Shown piece by piece: positions 26,128 to 34,562 of a stretch of DNA of 64,000 nt. Source of the stretch: Kitasatospora sp. SolWspMP-SS2h (GTDB lineage Bacteria; Actinomycetota; Actinomycetes; Streptomycetales; Streptomycetaceae). Within the stretch, counting starts at the first letter, position 1. Each line of letters begins with the position of its first letter. The notes beneath the pieces are model-generated. The model was not told where the DNA came from, ran no database searches, and was given only the letters and a program-made list of their open reading frames with translations. The position numbers were made by a program, and so were the translations under genes. The stretch lies in assembly GCF_003259315.1 (NCBI RefSeq), contig NZ_QLLT01000001.1, positions 310,001-374,000 on the forward strand, written 5' to 3'.

Positions 26128-26139
26128 CCCCGGAGCCTA

Positions 26140-26157
26140 ACGCAAGCGACCTTGCGT
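26140..26157. promoter_or_regulatory. TetR operator, copy 1
   Basis: ACGCAAG-CGAC-CTTGCGT is a perfect 7-4-7 palindrome, 13 bp upstream of the TetR start codon at 26127. Confidence 0.75.
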
Positions 26158-26185
26158 TGCAGCGGACGGCGTCGTAGCCTCGACA

Positions 26186-26203
26186 ACGCAAGTCACCTTG
26201 CGA
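26186..26203. promoter_or_regulatory. TetR operator, copy 2
   Basis: ACGCAAG-TCAC-CTTGCGA repeats the same 7-4-7 design with one outer mismatch. Its centre is 46 bp from copy 1, on the dehydrogenase side of the divergent region. Confidence 0.75.
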
Positions 26204-26300
26204 TAGTCCGGGCCGCCACCGGTCGGGCCGCCACCGGCCGGGCCGTCGCGAGCGGCAACAAGGCCGCCGACGGCTCGCCGACGGCCGGAGAGGATCGACC

Positions 26301-27311
26301 ATGGCTGTGATGCGTGCCGTCCGTCTGCACGTCCCCACCCGCACCCTGGGCGTGGAGGAGGTGGAGCGTCCCGTTCCCGGCCCCGGCCAGGTGCTGGTCA
26401 AGGTGGAGGCGGCGGGCGTCTGCCTGTCCGACGTCCACCTGATCGACGGCTCGCTCACCCCGCTGTACCTGCCCGGCGAGAGCGTCACGCTGGGCCACGA
26501 GGTGGCGGGCACCGTCGCCGAGCTCGGCGACGGGTCGGGTGCCTGGCAGGTCGGCGACCGGGTGGTGCTGCAGGCCGGCGAGAAGCGCGACGGGACCACC
26601 TGGACGCGCGGCGTGGACTACGACGGCGGCTGGGCCGAGTACGCGCTGGCCCGCACCGACACGCTGTTCCGGCTGCCCGACACGATCCCGTTCGAGCAGG
26701 GCTCGATCATCCCGGACGCGGTCTCCACCCCGTGGGGGGCCGTCACCACCACCGGCGGGGTCCGCCCCGCCGAGCCGGTCGGCGTCTGGGGCGTCGGCGG
26801 CCTGGGCGCGCACGGCGTGCAGCTGCTGCGCGCGATCGGCGCCAACCCGATCATCGCCGTCGACCCCGCCCCGGCCGCCCGCGAACGCGCCCTCGCCTTC
26901 GGCGCGGACCTCGCCCTGGACTCCGCCGACCCCGAGCTCGCCGCGAAGGTCGGCGCGGCCACCGGCGGCGCGGGCCTGTCCGCCGCGTTCGACTTCGCCG
27001 GGGTGCCCGCCGTCCGCGAGCAGGCGCTGAAGGTGCTCGGCGCGCACGGCCGCCTGGTCCTGGTCGGCCTCACCGACCAGCCCCTGACGGTCCGGGACAG
27101 CATCCGCTTCTCCTACCTCCAGCAGCAGATCCTCGGCCACTACGGCTCCGAGGAGGACGCCGTCCCCCAGCTCATCGCCCTCGCCGCGGGCGGCCGCCTC
27201 GACTTCTCCCGCTCCGTCAGCGGGGTCCTCCCGCTGGACCGGGCCGCCGAGGCCGTCGAGCGCCTGCACAGCAAGCAGGGCGACCCGGTCCGCCTGATCC
27301 TCAAGCCCTGA
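26301..27311 (+). CDS. Zinc-binding alcohol dehydrogenase family protein
   Basis: A 336-residue MDR enzyme. Catalytic zinc ligands are suggested by EAAGVCLSDVHLIDG (Cys) and VTLGHEVAGTV (His-Glu). The four-cysteine structural zinc loop is absent: the segment reads LQAGEKRDGTTWTRGVDYDG. The Rossmann motif is GVWGVGGLGAHGVQLL, and the C-terminal part has FDFAGVPAVREQALKVLG. NAD(P)-dependent oxidation of an alcohol or reduction of an aldehyde is expected. A strong GGAGAGGA precedes ATG 26301. The divergent TetR regulator and its two operators lie directly upstream. Confidence 0.88.
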   Translation: MAVMRAVRLHVPTRTLGVEEVERPVPGPGQVLVKVEAAGVCLSDVHLIDGSLTPLYLPGESVTLGHEVAGTVAELGDGSGAWQVGDRVVLQAGEKRDGTTWTRGVDYDGGWAEYALARTDTLFRLPDTIPFEQGSIIPDAVSTPWGAVTTTGGVRPAEPVGVWGVGGLGAHGVQLLRAIGANPIIAVDPAPAARERALAFGADLALDSADPELAAKVGAATGGAGLSAAFDFAGVPAVREQALKVLGAHGRLVLVGLTDQPLTVRDSIRFSYLQQQILGHYGSEEDAVPQLIALAAGGRLDFSRSVSGVLPLDRAAEAVERLHSKQGDPVRLILKP

Positions 27312-27356
27312 CCCCGGGCCGGCACCCCGCCCCGCGGCGACCGGCGCGCCGACGGC

Positions 27357-27758
27357 TCACCCGTCGGCGAGCCGGTTGCTGCGGTCGATCTCCGGCATGT
27401 GCGTCTCGGCCCAGACCCGCAGGGCGGAGAGCGGCCCTTCGAGGGAGAGGCCGAGTGCGGTGAGCCGGTAGTGGACGGCGGGCGGCACGGTGGGTTCCAC
27501 CCGGCGCGCGACCAGGCCGTCGCGGACGAGGCCGCGCAGGGTGACGGACAGCATCTTCTGCGAGATGCCGGGGACGCGGCGGCGCAGTTCCGCGAAGCGC
27601 AGCTCGTCCGGCGCCTCCTCGGCCAACACCTTGACCACCATCGAGGTCCACTTGGTGCCGATCCGGTCGAGCAGTCGGCGGGTCGGGCAGAGCGGGTCCA
27701 GCAGGTCGCCCCGTTCACCGGGCCGCCGGCCGGGCCCGCCGGACTCGGACGTGGTCAC
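27357..27758 (-). CDS. HxlR-family regulator
   Basis: A 133-residue winged-helix protein from GTG 27758. It has the HxlR signature: a Cys shortly before the first helix (LLDPLCPTRRLLDRIGTKWT), then FAELRRRVPGISQKMLSVTL, LVRDGLVARRVEPTVPPAVH and YRLTALGLSLEGPLSALRVW. The N-terminal Cys in this position can act as a redox or electrophile sensor in related proteins. It is divergent from the epoxide-hydrolase-like gene 101 bp away and probably represses it. Confidence 0.88.
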   Translation of the reverse strand: MTTSESGGPGRRPGERGDLLDPLCPTRRLLDRIGTKWTSMVVKVLAEEAPDELRFAELRRRVPGISQKMLSVTLRGLVRDGLVARRVEPTVPPAVHYRLTALGLSLEGPLSALRVWAETHMPEIDRSNRLADG

Positions 27759-27859
27759 TCCGGGCTCACCACCTGAGGGAGAAGTGCCGCCTTGGCGGGG
27801 CCAGGATAGTTGCCTAGCGTGCGGTGGTCACCGTTCCCCACCCCACCTGGAGCCCCTCC

Positions 27860-28723
27860 GTGCCCGAACTGCGGCGCGTCCCCGTCAACGGCGTCGAACT
27901 GAACGTCGCCCTCGCCGGGTCGGGCCCGGCCGTCCTGCTGCTGCACGGCTTCCCGCACACCTGGGAGCTGTGGACGGACGTCATGGCCGGCCTCTCCGAC
28001 CGCCACCGCGTCATCGCGCCGGACCTGCGCGGGTTCGGCGCCAGCGGCGCGGGGACCACCGGCTCCGACGCCGGGACGCTGGCCGAGGACGCGGCGGGGC
28101 TGCTGGCCGCGCTCGGCGTCCGCTCGGCCGCGGTGGTGGGCATCGACGCGGGCGCCCCGCCCGCCTTCCTGCTCGCCCTGCGCCGCCCGGACCTCGTCCG
28201 GCGCCTGGTCGTCATGGAGGCCGTGCTGGGCGGGCTGCCCGGCGCCGAGGAGTTCCTGGCCGGCGGGCCGCCGTGGTGGTTCGGCTTCCACCGCGCCGCG
28301 TCCGGCCTGGCCGAGACCGTGCTGGAGGGCCGCGAGGCCGCCTACGTCGACTGGTTCCTGGACGCCGGCACCCTCGGTGACGGGGTCCGCCCCGCCCTCC
28401 GGGACGCCTTCGTCCGCGCGTACACCGGCCGCCGGGCGCTGAGCCGCGCGTTCTCCTCGTACCGGGCGCTGCCCGAGAGCGCGGCCCGGATCGAACGCGC
28501 GGTCGCCGCCGCCCGCCTGACGGTGCCGACGATGGCGCTGGGCGCCCGGCCGGTCGGCACGGCGCTGGAGCGCCAGCTCCGCCCGATCACCGACGACCTC
28601 ACCGGGCACCTCATCGAGGACTGCGGCCACATCATCCCGCTGCACCGGCCGGACGCCCTCCTCGCGCTGCTACGCCCGTTCCTGGCCGACGGGGACGGGG
28701 GCGGCGGCGCGGAAGCGACGTGA
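27860..28723 (+). CDS. Epoxide-hydrolase-like alpha/beta hydrolase
   Basis: A 287-residue hydrolase. LLLHGFPHTWELWTDVM carries the HGxP oxyanion turn, VIAPDLRGFGAS follows, and the nucleophile elbow VVGIDAGAPPAF has Asp96, so this is the Asp-nucleophile (epoxide hydrolase/dehalogenase) branch. The C-terminal EDCGHIIPLHRPDAL holds the catalytic His. GTG 27860 follows GGAG with good spacing; GTG 27824 is an alternative. Its last 382 bp lie opposite the open C-terminus of the convergent MFS gene. Confidence 0.85.
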   Translation: MPELRRVPVNGVELNVALAGSGPAVLLLHGFPHTWELWTDVMAGLSDRHRVIAPDLRGFGASGAGTTGSDAGTLAEDAAGLLAALGVRSAAVVGIDAGAPPAFLLALRRPDLVRRLVVMEAVLGGLPGAEEFLAGGPPWWFGFHRAASGLAETVLEGREAAYVDWFLDAGTLGDGVRPALRDAFVRAYTGRRALSRAFSSYRALPESAARIERAVAAARLTVPTMALGARPVGTALERQLRPITDDLTGHLIEDCGHIIPLHRPDALLALLRPFLADGDGGGGAEAT

Positions 28724-29961
28724 GTGACCGGAGCCGGGAGACGGGCCCTCAGGCCGCCCCCGCGGCCGTGGCGGACGGGGCGGCGGGGCGGGCGGTGCCA
28801 GGCGGCGATCCAGAGCGCGGTCAGGACGGCGGCCGCGCCCGCGGTGGCCATCGCGGGGCCGGTTCCGGTGAAGGTGGCGACGGTGCCTAGGAGGGCGGGG
28901 CCGACGCCCTGGAGCGTCATGGTGCCGGAGCCGAGCAGGGTGAACGCCTGGCCCTGGCCGTCCGCCGGGAGCACGTCCAGGAAGGAGCGCTGGAGGCCGA
29001 GCGCGTAGGCGAAGCCCAGCCCGGCGGCCAGCAGGGCGGCGGCGCACAGCGGCGGGGGCACGGGCAGCGCGAAGACCAGCAGCGGCAGGCCGGTCAGCGC
29101 GGCCAGCGGCGCGACCAGCCGCTCCCGGGTGGCGGGGGCGGCGAACCGTCCGACCAGCAGGTCGCCGAGCAGCATCCCGATCGGCAGGCAGGCCAGCAGG
29201 AACCCGTACCCGCCGGCCGGGAAGCCCCGCGCCCCGGCGTACGCGATGACCAGCGACTCGGCGCCGGTCACGGCGGCGGACGGCAGCCACTGGGCGAGCA
29301 GCAGACGGCGGACGGGGGTGCGGCGCAGCAGGTCGGCGTTGCCGCGCAGGCTCTGCCGGAGCACCGGGCCGGTGGTCCGGCGCAGGGGCGGCAGGTCGGG
29401 CAGCCGCAGCCGGATCGCGAGGGCGTCGGCGAGGTGCAGCCCGGCGGCGACCAGCAGGGCGCGGTGCGGGCCGAGCAGGGCGACCGCCGCGCCGCCGCCG
29501 GCCAGGCCGAGCAGCTGGGCGCCGGAGGAGGCGATCTGGGTCAGCGACCGGCCCAGCACGTAGGCGTCCCCGTGCAGGGTCTGCGCGACCAGGCGGCCGG
29601 AGGCGCCGTTGAACACGGGGGTGAGCACCGCGACCGCGCCGACCAGCAGCAGGTCGGCCGCGACCGGCATCCGCACCAGGGCGAGCAGGGCGGCGGCGGT
29701 GGCGTCCAGCAGGTACCCGGCCGTGATCAGCGACCGGGGGCGCAGGCTGTCGGTGAGCGAGCCGAACAGCATCGAGCCGAGCAGTTGCGGCAGGAACCCG
29801 ATGCCGAAGGCGACGGCGCTCAGCAGCGCGGAGCCGGTGCCCGTGTAGACCAGCACGGCCAGGGTGGTGATCCGCAGCGAGTCCCCGACGATGCCGAGGG
29901 TGCGGGTGGTGAACAGCAGGCGGAAGCGCGGGTCGCCCAGGACCTCGCGGTAGGTCGTCAT
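28342..29961 (-). CDS. MFS transporter with an unusually extended C-terminus
   Basis: A 539-residue frame. The first roughly 390 residues form a normal 12-helix MFS protein (TTRTLGIVGDSLRITTLAVL, GFLPQLLGSMLFGSLTDSLR, FLLACLPIGMLLGDLLVGRF, GTMTLQGVGPALLGTVATFT), similar to macrolide-efflux-type MFS_3 transporters. After LTALWIAAWHRPPRRPVRHG the frame runs 140 more codons of low-complexity Ser/Arg/Pro, antisense to the epoxide-hydrolase gene. The original stop, probably near 28760, may have been lost by a frameshift. It is divergent from the DUF5937/ArsR regulator at 30156. Confidence 0.82.
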   Translation of the reverse strand: MTTYREVLGDPRFRLLFTTRTLGIVGDSLRITTLAVLVYTGTGSALLSAVAFGIGFLPQLLGSMLFGSLTDSLRPRSLITAGYLLDATAAALLALVRMPVAADLLLVGAVAVLTPVFNGASGRLVAQTLHGDAYVLGRSLTQIASSGAQLLGLAGGGAAVALLGPHRALLVAAGLHLADALAIRLRLPDLPPLRRTTGPVLRQSLRGNADLLRRTPVRRLLLAQWLPSAAVTGAESLVIAYAGARGFPAGGYGFLLACLPIGMLLGDLLVGRFAAPATRERLVAPLAALTGLPLLVFALPVPPPLCAAALLAAGLGFAYALGLQRSFLDVLPADGQGQAFTLLGSGTMTLQGVGPALLGTVATFTGTGPAMATAGAAAVLTALWIAAWHRPPRRPVRHGRGGGLRARLPAPVTHVASAPPPPSPSARNGRSSARRASGRCSGMMWPQSSMRCPVRSSVIGRSWRSSAVPTGRAPSAIVGTVRRAAATARSIRAALSGSARYEENARLSARRPVYARTKASRRAGRTPSPRVPASRNQST

Positions 29962-30155
29962 GCCGGTGAGCCTGGCGTCCGGGGGCCGGGGCGGGCGAGA
30001 GATTCGTCCCCGGACGTAAGGTCGCGGGGACGGACGGTGGACGGGCGGCGGGCGGACGGCGGACGGGCGGCGGTCGAGCGGCGGGCGGGCGGCCGTCGGA
30101 GGGCCGTCAGGAAGCCGTCGGACGGCCCGGCGGGAGCGCGGAGGGAGTGTGCCGG

Positions 30156-31139
30156 ATGCTGAGGTTCGAGGTGGCCGCGGAGGATCTGGTGCGCAGCCGG
30201 TTCGCGCTCTCGCCCGCGTTCGAACTGTCCAGCCTGCTGGGGCTGTTGGACCGGGGCGGGGAGCGGTCGCTGCCGCCGGGGTGGCGGGAGCGGCTGCGCC
30301 CGGCCTTCCTGCGGCTGCGGGCGGACCCGGCGGTGCGGGCCGCGCTGGCGCTGCACAACGAGAGGTTCGGGGCGGACTTCATCGCCATCCCGCCGCGCGG
30401 CATGGCACAGACCTGGGCGGACGACCTGGCCGCGGTCCTGGCCGCCCCGCCGGAGCAGGCGCGCGCCGAGATCGCCCGCTGCCTGGCGGCCCGCCCGGAC
30501 ACCGACGGCGCGGCCCGGGCGGTGCTGGCCGCGCCGGACGCCGTCCGGCAGGTCGCCGGGGCGCTCGACCGCGCCTGGCACGGGCTGCTGGCCCGGGACT
30601 GGCCGCAGCTGCGCGCCCTGTGCGAGCGCGACGTGGTGCACCGGGCGGGCGAGTTGGGCCGGCGCGGCTGGGCGGCGGCGCTGGCCGGGCTGCACGAGAA
30701 CGTCCGCTGGCGGGACGGCGGCATCGACGTCCCGCCGTTCGACGCCGCCACCACCTACCCGCTGCGCGGCGCGGGCCTGCTGCTGGTCCCCTCGGTGTTC
30801 GTCTGGCCGGGCGTCGCCGCGCACCACGACGAGCCGTGGCCGTGCACCCTGATCTACCCGGCCCGCGGCATCTCCGCGCTGTGGGAGCCGGGTGCCGCCG
30901 TCCCGCCCGACGCGCTGGCCGCCCTGCTCGGCCGCTCCCGCGCCCGCGTCCTGGCCGCCCTGGACACGCCCGCCAGCACCACCCAGCTCGCCCGCAGCCT
31001 GCACCAGTCCCCCGGTGCCGTCGCCGACCACCTCGCCGTGCTGCGCGCCGCGGGCCTGCTCTCCCGGGCCCGCGCGGGCCGCTCGGTGCTCTACCGGCGC
31101 ACCCCGACGGGCGACGCCCTGGTCGGGTCCGCGCCCTGA
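30156..31139 (+). CDS. ArsR-family regulator with DUF5937
   Basis: A 327-residue protein. Residues 1-230 (MLRFEVAAEDLVRSRFALSP, ELSSLLGLLDRGG, FIAIPPRGMAQTWADDL) form the DUF5937 region. Residues about 240-327 are a winged helix (LGRSRARVLAALDTPASTTQ, LARSLHQSPGAVADHLAVLR, LLSRARAGRSVLYRRTPTGD). In actinomycetes this architecture commonly sits divergent from an MFS exporter, as here, and presumably represses it. ATG 30156 follows GAGGGA; GTG 30147 is an alternative. Confidence 0.85.
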   Translation: MLRFEVAAEDLVRSRFALSPAFELSSLLGLLDRGGERSLPPGWRERLRPAFLRLRADPAVRAALALHNERFGADFIAIPPRGMAQTWADDLAAVLAAPPEQARAEIARCLAARPDTDGAARAVLAAPDAVRQVAGALDRAWHGLLARDWPQLRALCERDVVHRAGELGRRGWAAALAGLHENVRWRDGGIDVPPFDAATTYPLRGAGLLLVPSVFVWPGVAAHHDEPWPCTLIYPARGISALWEPGAAVPPDALAALLGRSRARVLAALDTPASTTQLARSLHQSPGAVADHLAVLRAAGLLSRARAGRSVLYRRTPTGDALVGSAP

Positions 31140-31313
31140 GCCGGGCACCCTGACATGGGCCCTACAGTTGGGTTCCACCGTCCCTTCACATCTGATCTTG
31201 CGTCAATCTGTATCTTTTTTGCGTTCACCCGTGGACTTCCTGCCGCACAGCGTCCTACGCTCGGCACGCCCGGCCACCACCCGGGCCCTCCCCCGCAGGA
31301 AGCACGGTCATCC
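31140..31313 (+). promoter_or_regulatory. Promoter region of the glucanase gene
   Basis: A relatively AT-rich stretch, unusual for the window, lies at about 31185-31230 (TCTGATCTTGCG, TGTATCTTTTTTGCG). It is the likely promoter or regulator-binding region of the secreted glucanase. No dre or CebR match was found in it, and the exact hexamers are uncertain. Confidence 0.4.
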
Positions 31314-34208
31314 ATGCTGAATCCCCCCACCCGCGCCAGACGGACCGTCGCGTCCCTGGCGACGCTCGCCCTGGGCGCCTCCGGCCTGCTGGCGGCGGCG
31401 TTCGTCAACGCCGGTACGGCCCACGCCGCCGCCGTCCCCGCGCTCTCCCCGCTGGCCGTCCCGAACCGCGGCGCGACCGTCCCGTTCATCGAGCAGGAGG
31501 CCGAGTACGCGGCCACCAACGGCTCCGTGATCGGTCCGGACCGGCTGTACGGCCACCTGTCCTCGGAAGCCTCCGGCCGCCAGGCCGTGACGCTGAACGC
31601 GGTCGGCCAGTACGTCGAGTTCACGCTCACCGCGCCCGCCAACTCGATCGACTTCCGCTACAGCCTGCCGGACTCCTCGGACGGCAAGGGCCGCGACGCC
31701 TCGATGGACCTGCTGGTCAACGGGCAGAAGCTGAAGAACGTCGACGTGACCTCCAAGTACAGCTGGTACTACGGCGGTTACCCGTTCAACAACAACCCGG
31801 GCGACACCAACCCGCACCACTTCTTCGACGAGACCCGCACCCTGCTCGGCAGCACCTACCCGATCGGGACGAAGATCCGGCTGCAGGTCTCCTCCACGGC
31901 CCAGTCGCCGACCTTCACCATCGACCTGGCCGACTTCGAGAACGTCGGCGCGCCGATCGCCAAGCCCGCCAACGCGATCGACGTGGTCGCGGACTTCGGC
32001 GCCGACCCCACCGGCGCCACCGACTCCACCGCCAAGTTCCAGGCCGCGGTGAACGCCGGTGCGGCGCAGGGCCGGACGGTCTACATCCCGCAGGGCAACT
32101 TCACCCTGTACGACCACGTGATCGTGGACAAGGTGACGCTGGCCGGCGCGGGCCCCTGGTACAGCGTGCTGGGCGGGCGCGACCCGAACAACCGCAGCCA
32201 CGCGGCCGGCATCTACGGCAAGTACGTCACCTCCGGCGGCCCGAGCCAGAACGTCACGCTCAAGGACTTCGCCATCATCGGCGACATCCGCGAGCGGGTC
32301 GACGAGGACCAGGTCAACGGCCTGGGCGGCGCGATGTCCAACTCCACGGTGGACAACCTGTGGATCCAGCACACCAAGGTCGGCGCCTGGATGGACGGTC
32401 CGATGGACCGGCTCACCATCAAGAACAGCCGGATCCTCGACCAGACCGCGGACGGCGTCAACTTCCACACCGGCGTGACCAACTCGACGGTCACCAACAC
32501 CTTCGTGCGCAACACCGGTGACGACGGCCTGGCCTCCTGGCCGGAGCGGGTGGCGAACACCAACGACAGCTTCACCCACAACACGGTGGTGCTGCCGATC
32601 CTCGCCAACAACATCGTCACGTACGGCGGCAAGGACTTCACCATCTCGGACAACGTCATGTCCGACACCATCAGCAACGGCGGCGGCCTGCACATCGCCA
32701 ACCGCTACCCGGGCGTCAACTCCGGCAGCGGCACCGCCGTCGCCGGCACCATCACCGCCGCCCGCAACACCCTGATCCGCACCGGGAACAGCGACTTCAA
32801 CTGGCAGTTCGGCGTCGGCGCGATCTGGTTCGACGGCCTGAACGAGCCGATCACCGGCGCGACCATCAACATCACCGACACCGACATCCTGGACAGCTCC
32901 TACGAGGCGATCCAGACCATCGAGGGCGGTGTCACCGGCGTCAACCTGACCAACGTGAACATCGACGGCGCGGGCACCTACGCCATCCAGGCGCAGGCCA
33001 ACGCCCAGATGAAGTTCACCAACGTCAAGGCCAAGAACATCGCGCAGTCCGCCACCCCGATCCACAACTGCGTGGGCACCGGCTTCCAGATCACCGACGG
33101 CGGCGGCAACTCCGGCATCACCGGCTCGACCTGCACCGGCCAGTGGCCCGCGCCGGTCTGGACGTACAACGGCGTCCCGGTCGGCGGCGGCACCTCCTCG
33201 CCGTCCCCGTCCCCGTCCACCTCGAACCCCTCCTCGCCGTCCCCGTCCCCGTCGCCCTCCACCTCCACCCCGCCGACCTGCCCGAGCGGCACCGGCAACC
33301 TGGCGCAGGGCCGTCCGGCCACCGCCTCCGGCACCAGCCAGACCTACGGCCCCGGGAACGCGGTCGACGGTGACGCCAACACCTACTGGGAGAGCGCCAA
33401 CAACGCCTTCCCGCAGTGGATCCAGGTCGACCTGGGCTGCTCGCTGAGCCTGACCAAGGCCGTCCTCAAGCTCCCGCCGGCCAGCGCCTGGGCCTCCCGG
33501 ACCCAGACCGTCACCGTCCAGGGCTCCACCGACGGCAGCACCTTCAGCACCCTGGTGGGCTCGGCCGGCTACACCTTCGACCCGGCCACCGGCAACACCG
33601 TCACCATCAACCTCCCCGCCACGCCGACCCGTTACCTGCGCCTGAACGTCACCGGCAACACCGGCTGGCCCGCCGCGCAGCTCTCCGAGTTCCAGGTGTT
33701 CGGCGGCGGCAACGGCAGCTCCTCGCCGTCCTCCTCCCCGTCGTCCTCGCCGTCCTCGTCCCCCTCGGGGCCGACCTGCCCGACCGGCAGCGGCAACCTG
33801 GCGCAGGGCCGTCCGGCCACCGCCTCCGGCACCAGCCAGACCTACGGCCCGGGCAACGCGGTCGACGGTGACGCCAACTCGTACTGGGAGAGCGCCAACA
33901 ACGCCTTCCCGCAGTGGATCCAGGTCGACCTGGGCTGCTCCCGCAGCCTGACCAAGGCCGTCCTGAAGCTGCCCCCGGCGAGCGCCTGGGCCTCCCGGAC
34001 CCAGACCCTCAGCGTCCAGGGCTCCACCAACGGCACCACCTTCACCACCCTGGTGGGCTCGGCCGGCTACACCTTCGACCCGGCCACCGGCAACACCGTC
34101 ACCATCAACCTCCCCGCCACCTCGACCCGCTACCTGCGCCTGAACGTCACCGGCAACACCGGCTGGCCCGCCGCGCAGCTCTCCGAGTTCCAGGTGTTCG
34201 GGGCCTGA
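31314..34208 (+). CDS. Secreted GH87 alpha-1,3-glucanase (mutanase/mycodextranase) with two discoidin domains
   Basis: A 964-residue secreted enzyme. Residues 1-37 are a signal peptide (RRTVASLATLALGASGLLAA, then AHAAAVPA). A CBM35-like sandwich with FIEQEAEYAATNG follows. The GH87 beta-helix (about 215-620) holds Asp380 in QTADGVNFH and the pair Asp403-Asp404 in NTGDDGLASW. The spacing of 23 and 24 residues equals that of the three catalytic aspartates described for Bacillus circulans Agl-KA (1067, 1090, 1091). Two F5/8-type C (CBM32) domains (about 661-800 and 827-964) come after Ser/Pro linkers. It should cut alpha-1,3-glucan of fungal walls or mutan. Confidence 0.88.
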   Translation: MLNPPTRARRTVASLATLALGASGLLAAAFVNAGTAHAAAVPALSPLAVPNRGATVPFIEQEAEYAATNGSVIGPDRLYGHLSSEASGRQAVTLNAVGQYVEFTLTAPANSIDFRYSLPDSSDGKGRDASMDLLVNGQKLKNVDVTSKYSWYYGGYPFNNNPGDTNPHHFFDETRTLLGSTYPIGTKIRLQVSSTAQSPTFTIDLADFENVGAPIAKPANAIDVVADFGADPTGATDSTAKFQAAVNAGAAQGRTVYIPQGNFTLYDHVIVDKVTLAGAGPWYSVLGGRDPNNRSHAAGIYGKYVTSGGPSQNVTLKDFAIIGDIRERVDEDQVNGLGGAMSNSTVDNLWIQHTKVGAWMDGPMDRLTIKNSRILDQTADGVNFHTGVTNSTVTNTFVRNTGDDGLASWPERVANTNDSFTHNTVVLPILANNIVTYGGKDFTISDNVMSDTISNGGGLHIANRYPGVNSGSGTAVAGTITAARNTLIRTGNSDFNWQFGVGAIWFDGLNEPITGATINITDTDILDSSYEAIQTIEGGVTGVNLTNVNIDGAGTYAIQAQANAQMKFTNVKAKNIAQSATPIHNCVGTGFQITDGGGNSGITGSTCTGQWPAPVWTYNGVPVGGGTSSPSPSPSTSNPSSPSPSPSPSTSTPPTCPSGTGNLAQGRPATASGTSQTYGPGNAVDGDANTYWESANNAFPQWIQVDLGCSLSLTKAVLKLPPASAWASRTQTVTVQGSTDGSTFSTLVGSAGYTFDPATGNTVTINLPATPTRYLRLNVTGNTGWPAAQLSEFQVFGGGNGSSSPSSSPSSSPSSSPSGPTCPTGSGNLAQGRPATASGTSQTYGPGNAVDGDANSYWESANNAFPQWIQVDLGCSRSLTKAVLKLPPASAWASRTQTLSVQGSTNGTTFTTLVGSAGYTFDPATGNTVTINLPATSTRYLRLNVTGNTGWPAAQLSEFQVFGA
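33294..34205 (+). repeat. Duplicated discoidin-domain coding sequence
   Basis: Two segments of about 414 bp, starting at 33294 and 33792 (offset 498 bp), encode discoidin domains that are almost identical at the DNA level. They are separated by a TCCTCGCCGTCC-type Ser/Pro linker. The high nucleotide identity implies a recent duplication or gene conversion. Confidence 0.88.
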
Positions 34209-34249
34209 TGCCCCGAGGGACGTCCCTCCCCGGATGGACGTCCCTCCCC

Positions 34250-34283
34250 CGGCGGGCGTCCGGCTTCCCACGGACGCCCGCCG
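34250..34283 (+). terminator. Terminator of the glucanase gene
   Basis: A perfect 13-bp stem (34250-34262 with 34271-34283) with an 8-nt loop lies 42 nt after the stop. The short palindromes GGGACGTCCC and GGACGTCC precede it. Confidence 0.7.
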
Positions 34284-34387
34284 ACCGGCCCGCACCCGTC
34301 ACCCGACGGGCGCCGGCCCCCGAGCCGGTACCGCCCGGGGCTCCGACGGGCGGGGAGCCTCCTCCGACCCCGGGCGGTGCCGCCCCC

Positions 34388-34424
34388 TCGATCCCGCCCG
34401 GCCGACACGACCGGGCGGGATCGA
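34388..34424. repeat. Perfect 14-bp inverted repeat
   Basis: TCGATCCCGCCCGG (34388-34401) pairs perfectly with 34411-34424 across a 9-nt loop. It lies 140 bp upstream of the next gene. It may be a second terminator or an RNA hairpin; the rest of the 34209-34562 gap is GC-rich with no gene seen. Confidence 0.6.
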
Positions 34425-34562
34425 ACCACGTCGCGCCACCGCGCAGCGCGCAGCGCGGTGCGCGCAGGCGGTGCCGAGGCCGGCGCGGGCCGACGGCGGG
34501 GGGGTCGGCGGGGGGTCGGCGGGCGCGGCCTCGTTGTCACCCGCCCGTGATAGGCAGTCAGG

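Noticed and set aside
31308..34295. A 995-codon open frame antisense to the GH87 glucanase
   Set aside because: It mirrors third-position GC bias of the real gene; its Gly/Val/Asp/Arg composition has no family features, no RBS, and the sense frame has signal peptide and catalytic motifs.
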